DNA from: Andreesenia sp964489735
GTDB taxonomy: Bacteria > Bacillota > Clostridia > Tissierellales > Gottschalkiaceae
Direction of reading: 5' to 3'
Length of the DNA stretch: 64,000 bases
Assembly (NCBI GenBank): GCA_964489735.1
Contig: CAZBAL010000005.1
Location: forward strand, 27,406 to 91,405
The notes under the pieces were generated by a model, which was given only the letters and a program-made list of their open reading frames with translations, searched no databases and was not told where the DNA came from. The position numbers and the translations under genes are program-made. This document shows positions 60,402 to 64,000 of this stretch, one piece after another. Every line of letters begins with the position of its first letter. Position 1 is the stretch's first letter.

Positions 60402-60431
60402 AAATAGCGAGCCTTAATTAGCTCGCTATTT
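60402..60431 (-). repeat. intercistronic hairpin between binding-protein and permease genes
   Basis: AAATAGCGAGC and GCTCGCTATTT (11 bp, perfect, 8-base loop), with no T run. Such hairpins often protect the 3' end of the abundant binding-protein mRNA. Confidence 0.7.
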
Positions 60432-60457
60432 GAGAGTATGAAATTTATTCAATATTA

Positions 60458-61741
60458 CTATTTAGCTAATTCTTTTATTTTTGCATCCATTTCATCGAAT
60501 GCTTCCTCTGGTGTAGAATCCTCTATAGCCATCTTATTAATAGCATCGAATATAGCTTTACTCATTTCTGAGTAGTATTTTGGTACACCATTAGGGAATG
60601 GAGATTTAATCAGTTCTGATTCCTCTAACATTGCCCCTGTATTTTTAATTTTTTCTTCATTAATAAGCTTTTCTAAAACTGAAGTTCTAGTTGGTATTGA
60701 GCTGTTAGCTTCGTACAGTTTTTCCTGCATTTCAGGTGAGTTATACCATTTTACGAATTCCATAGCAGCTTCTTTGTTTTCAGAGAATGCCGATACTCCA
60801 AGACCTTCAGGCAGTGCAAATGTCTGTTTCGCAGTATCCTCTTTTCCTGGTACAAGTATAGGCATAACCTCTCCAACTACTTGTGAGTTTTCCTCATCAT
60901 TAACACGAGCTACGAATGAAGTAGGCCCTACAAGGAAACTAGCTTCTCCTGAAGTAAGCTGACGATAGCTATCCATTCCTGAAGCTGTTCTATTAGCTGG
61001 ATTAACCAGTCCTTCTTTATTCATTCTATCGATATACTTTAATGTATCCAATACCGCATCTTTGTTAAGAGTGTCATCATCATTGAAAACAACTCCATCT
61101 TTAGCAAATGTCAGCCAAATAAGTGCAGTTGTTGATGATTCTTCAGCACTCATTGGAATCGTATATGGATACTCAACTACATCTTTTTCCTTAAGAGTTT
61201 TTGCATTCTCATAAACTTCATCCCATGTTTTTGGTGCTTCTGCAATTCCAGCTTCTTCATAATGCTTAGTATTGTAATAAGCAATTCTGTAGTCGTTAGC
61301 ATATGGAAGTGCTACTACCTTTTCACCAACCATGAATGATTGAATAGAAGGCATTTCTGCTATTTCTTCTTCTGAAAGTTCTATCGGCTCCAGCCATCCA
61401 GCACTTTCAAACTCTCCTACCCAAGCCCAGTCTACTTCAAAAACATCCGCCGGTGCTTTCTTTCCTGCTGCTGCTATTGAAACCTTATCTCTGATATCAT
61501 CCCAAGATACAGCTTCAACATCAACACTGATTCCTGTTTCTTCTTCAAACTCATCAAGCATTTCATCAGTAGGTACTCCCCACTCAGGTATCATAAGTGT
61601 GATTTCTTTTCCATCACCTTTTCCACCCTTATCAGTCGTGTCTCCATCTTTATTAGAGTCACCACCTGAGCATCCAACTGCTGAAACTGCAAGAAGTCCT
61701 AATGCTGTAAATAATGCCAATAATCTTTTTCTTCTATTCAT
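60458..61741 (-). CDS. extracellular sugar-binding lipoprotein of an ABC importer
   Basis: A family 1 solute-binding protein (427 aa). The signal peptide ends in the lipobox VGCSGG. A Gly/Asp/Lys linker leads into EITLMIPEWGVPTDEMLDEFEEETGISV, with later blocks DVFEVDWAWVGEFESAGWLEPI, ALPYANDYRIAYYNT, GEASFLVGPTSFVARV and ALPEGLGVSAFSENKEAAMEFVKWY. It is the first gene of the three-gene importer; the ATPase is not encoded here and is probably a shared MsmX-type protein. AGGGGGCG precedes the ATG. Confidence 0.93.
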   Translation of the reverse strand: MNRRKRLLALFTALGLLAVSAVGCSGGDSNKDGDTTDKGGKGDGKEITLMIPEWGVPTDEMLDEFEEETGISVDVEAVSWDDIRDKVSIAAAGKKAPADVFEVDWAWVGEFESAGWLEPIELSEEEIAEMPSIQSFMVGEKVVALPYANDYRIAYYNTKHYEEAGIAEAPKTWDEVYENAKTLKEKDVVEYPYTIPMSAEESSTTALIWLTFAKDGVVFNDDDTLNKDAVLDTLKYIDRMNKEGLVNPANRTASGMDSYRQLTSGEASFLVGPTSFVARVNDEENSQVVGEVMPILVPGKEDTAKQTFALPEGLGVSAFSENKEAAMEFVKWYNSPEMQEKLYEANSSIPTRTSVLEKLINEEKIKNTGAMLEESELIKSPFPNGVPKYYSEMSKAIFDAINKMAIEDSTPEEAFDEMDAKIKELAK

Positions 61742-61882
61742 TATTTCGCCCCCTGATATTATAAAATTATATTCATTATCTATTATATACCACTATAAAC
61801 GTTGATAAAACTAGATTACCGCTCTATTCCTTTAATTTACTATAGATATTGCCTATTATATAATTTTATCGATAGGATATTT

Positions 61883-63664
61883 CTATTCATTAAACAGATG
61901 CTTGAGCACCTCTTCAGCATTCATGTTCCTGATACCCTGTGGATCAGTTAAAAGAGCATTGCCATCTGTGTTCCAACTCATTCTTTCATAATTTCTAAGA
62001 TATGATATATCTCTATTCATGCCTGGAAATTTATTTGTAAAGTTTCTATAGTACTTATTCATATAGTTTTGTGCTAATATCTGAGCTCTACTGGTTCCGG
62101 AGCTATAAGGAGATGGTGTTCCGTTTATCTGAACTCCGCTTGGTGAAGAGTGAACCAGCACAACCGAACCATCTTCCGCTTTTCCCAACACCATGTAAAC
62201 ATGACTACTGGAACTCATTATATCCCCTGGTTTATAGTCTGTAACATTTCCTATATTTTCAAAGTGGCCCCACCCTCTATTTGAGTAATCTCTTGCCATT
62301 CTGTCGGCAAGCATAACATATCCATCCTTATTATTTTCAGTGTTTAGTGTATTGTATATAATCCAGCCTATATATCCAGAGCAGTCAAGACCATCTCTTA
62401 TTTGAAATCTCGTATTGTTATAGTTGTATTCCGAACCGTATCTGTTATAAAAATCTATCCACCTTTGACTTATGCCAACGGTAACAGCATCTGGACCAGG
62501 ACCTGTGTCCTCTTCATTCCATCCACCACCCCATACATAGAGTGTCTTTCCTACAGGTTCGATAGCTTTTCTAAGCAGATTCTCAACTGTAAGCTGAGTT
62601 AACTGAGTCATGTCTCTCTTGTAAAACACTCTGTTATCTTCTGAATAAACTCTGCCTAGTATGGCGTTTTTATTTATATCAATTGCATACAATTGCTCTT
62701 TTGAATCTCCTAATGATATATTAAATCTATACAATTCTCCTGGATTCAAATTCTTTTCATCAAAACTGATCAAGAACTTATCCTGACCATCTATTTTTGT
62801 ACAGCTAGCCTGTATACTGTGGTTTCCATTTACTGAATCCAGCTTTACAATAACTTCATCTTCATTTGTAATGCTCGCATTGCTGTATTTTATAACAGTT
62901 TCTATATTTACAGCCGTGTTTTTCCCTTGACTTGCAGAAGTCAGTCCAGTACCTATTCCATAATTTCCAGTGCTTTTATAGACACCTAGCTGTGGATCAT
63001 CAAGAAGAGACAGAATAGAGGATGCTTCTGCTCTTGTTATACTATTATCCGGTCTGAATTCTCCGTTCAGATATCCTTTTATGGCATTCATATCAGTAAG
63101 CCTTACAATATAATCTTCAGCCCAATGTGATTTTATATCTGTAAGTTCTTTACCAGCACTCGAACTGCCCTCATTACTATTTTTATCTATTTTATTTAAA
63201 CTTTCTAACGCCATATAAACCAGTTTAGAATACTCTGCTCTACTTATCTCTCTTTCCGGCTGAAAGGTACCGTTTGGGTATCCAGCAATCACTTTTGATG
63301 TAGATAAATAATTTATAGCATTAAAACTCCATCTTTCTTTAACCATATCACTGAATATTGATCCTTTAGTTTCTATTGATTTACTATCACCCGACTCTGA
63401 AGTTTCCTTTAATATATATTTATATATTATGTTAGAAGCCTCTTCCCTTGTCATTCTGTTATCAGGCCTGAAGCTTCCATCATTATATCCATTTATTATA
63501 GATTTAGATGAAAGGTTCTCCACATAATCTCTTGACCAGTGATTCTGAACATCAGAAAAACTAGCTGCATAAACACTACTACTCAATATATTAGAAGCAA
63601 CAATAAGTGTGCTCATTGCCATTGTGATATTTTTTATAATACTTTTTTTCTTTCTATTCAACAT
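61883..63664 (-). CDS. SLH-anchored NlpC/P60-type cell-wall peptidase
   Basis: A 593-aa exported protein. After the signal peptide (SIIKNITMAMSTLIVASNIL) come three SLH repeats (FSDVQNHWSRDYVENL, YNDGSFRPDNRMTREE; YPNGTFQPEREISRAE; LTDIKSHWAEDYIV, YLNGEFRPDNSITRAE). A middle beta-rich region is residues 245-345. From about residue 370 a C40-type cysteine peptidase is recognised by YVWGGGWNE, DCSGYIGWIIYN (catalytic Cys) and DIMSSSSHVYMVLG (catalytic His). It probably cleaves peptidoglycan stem peptides. GTAGGAG precedes the ATG. Confidence 0.88.
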   Translation of the reverse strand: MLNRKKKSIIKNITMAMSTLIVASNILSSSVYAASFSDVQNHWSRDYVENLSSKSIINGYNDGSFRPDNRMTREEASNIIYKYILKETSESGDSKSIETKGSIFSDMVKERWSFNAINYLSTSKVIAGYPNGTFQPEREISRAEYSKLVYMALESLNKIDKNSNEGSSSAGKELTDIKSHWAEDYIVRLTDMNAIKGYLNGEFRPDNSITRAEASSILSLLDDPQLGVYKSTGNYGIGTGLTSASQGKNTAVNIETVIKYSNASITNEDEVIVKLDSVNGNHSIQASCTKIDGQDKFLISFDEKNLNPGELYRFNISLGDSKEQLYAIDINKNAILGRVYSEDNRVFYKRDMTQLTQLTVENLLRKAIEPVGKTLYVWGGGWNEEDTGPGPDAVTVGISQRWIDFYNRYGSEYNYNNTRFQIRDGLDCSGYIGWIIYNTLNTENNKDGYVMLADRMARDYSNRGWGHFENIGNVTDYKPGDIMSSSSHVYMVLGKAEDGSVVLVHSSPSGVQINGTPSPYSSGTSRAQILAQNYMNKYYRNFTNKFPGMNRDISYLRNYERMSWNTDGNALLTDPQGIRNMNAEEVLKHLFNE

Positions 63665-63874
63665 TTTTCTCCTACCTTTTACTCCAGTATATTTTTCATT
63701 AATATTGAAATATATCTACATATAAATATACTTTCATTAGCACTAATTATAAATTATTATCCAGCTGTTCTTTTACTTACATAAAACTCTTATTTATTAT
63801 TTATATATACAGTTATTGATACCTATCATCACAGTATAACAAAATATAAGTGTTCATTAAAGTAGCTTGATAAT

Positions 63875-63911
63875 AAAAAAGACCCAGAACTTTGTGCTCT
63901 GAGCCTTTTTT
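63875..63911 (-). terminator. terminator of the right-edge SLH gene
   Basis: On the minus strand AAAAAAGGCTCAGA ... TCTGGGTCTTTTTT, followed by ATT. It lies 36 bases past the stop of the partial gene. Confidence 0.7.
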
Positions 63912-63946
63912 GTTAAATTAATTTATTGTTTTTTGATCAATCAAAA

Positions 63947-64000
63947 CTAGTCTATATATTTTTCTATCATTCTGATCAGAAGTGTTGCTACTTCTGCTCT
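63947..64000 (-). CDS. SLH-domain protein, last 17 codons (runs off the right edge)
   Basis: Reading in from the right edge on the minus strand gives RAEVATLLIRMIEKYID and a TAG stop at 63947. RAEVATLLIRM is the end of an SLH repeat (ITRAExxxxLxR), so a further SLH protein ends here, with SLH at its C-terminus. A terminator follows. Confidence 0.8.
   Translation of the reverse strand, partial: RAEVATLLIRMIEKYID

Overview
The window is low-GC DNA that reads as a Gram-positive anaerobe of the Clostridia/Tissierellia type. The basis is purine-rich Shine-Dalgarno sites with frequent GTG and TTG starts, S-layer homology (SLH) enzymes, a fused FeoA-FeoB, rubrerythrin, flavodoxin, PyrR- and CtsR-type control sites, and no oxidative respiration genes. 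I cannot name the genus. Most genes are on the minus strand. No tRNA, rRNA or CRISPR array was seen.

Left part (1-24 kb): a four-gene operon (TVP38-type membrane protein, Fe-S/CCG reductase-like protein, ArsS-type radical SAM enzyme, C_GCAxxG_C_C protein) ends near 376. It is followed by FeoAB, sbcDC, ppsA, a VanY-SLH peptidase and metY. At 17-20.4 kb lie a kinase-like protein, two nucleotide/glycosyl transferases of the 'rSAM/selenodomain-associated' type, and a second TVP38 protein. These two loci probably belong to one pathway that has been split by about 13 kb. HtrA, a lipoprotein, a methyltransferase and a uracil-DNA glycosylase follow.

Middle (24-46 kb): a SnoaL-like protein, an ACT-DUF1801 fusion, a CNNM/HlyC protein, a YkvI permease, a two-component system, panBC, an intact ISL3-family insertion sequence and carAB. 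The IS has 8-bp target duplications and sits inside the transcription terminator of carAB. carAB carries a PyrR attenuator, and its CarA has lost both the Cys and the His of the glutaminase triad. Next come a GH73 autolysin, NADP isocitrate dehydrogenase, an orphan F420 ligase-type protein, a TDT transporter and a second C_GCAxxG_C_C protein.

Right part (45-64 kb): a CapA protein cut by a 100-N gap whose flanks overlap by 55 bp (an assembly artefact), tandem duplicated lipoproteins, CtsR-controlled clpB, and an operon of a two-component system with a His-rich sensor, a frameshifted FtsX permease and an ABC-like protein without ATPase motifs. Then come a corrinoid adenosyltransferase, a short S4 paralogue, an iron-starvation-like cluster (flavodoxin, DUF3793, AraC regulator), rubrerythrin, a sugar ABC importer without ATPase, an SLH-NlpC/P60 enzyme, and the last 17 codons of another SLH protein.

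The most interesting observations are the glutaminase-dead CarA, the two-locus radical SAM/transferase pathway, the pseudo-ABC operon, and the precise story of the ISL3 element and its relic ends.
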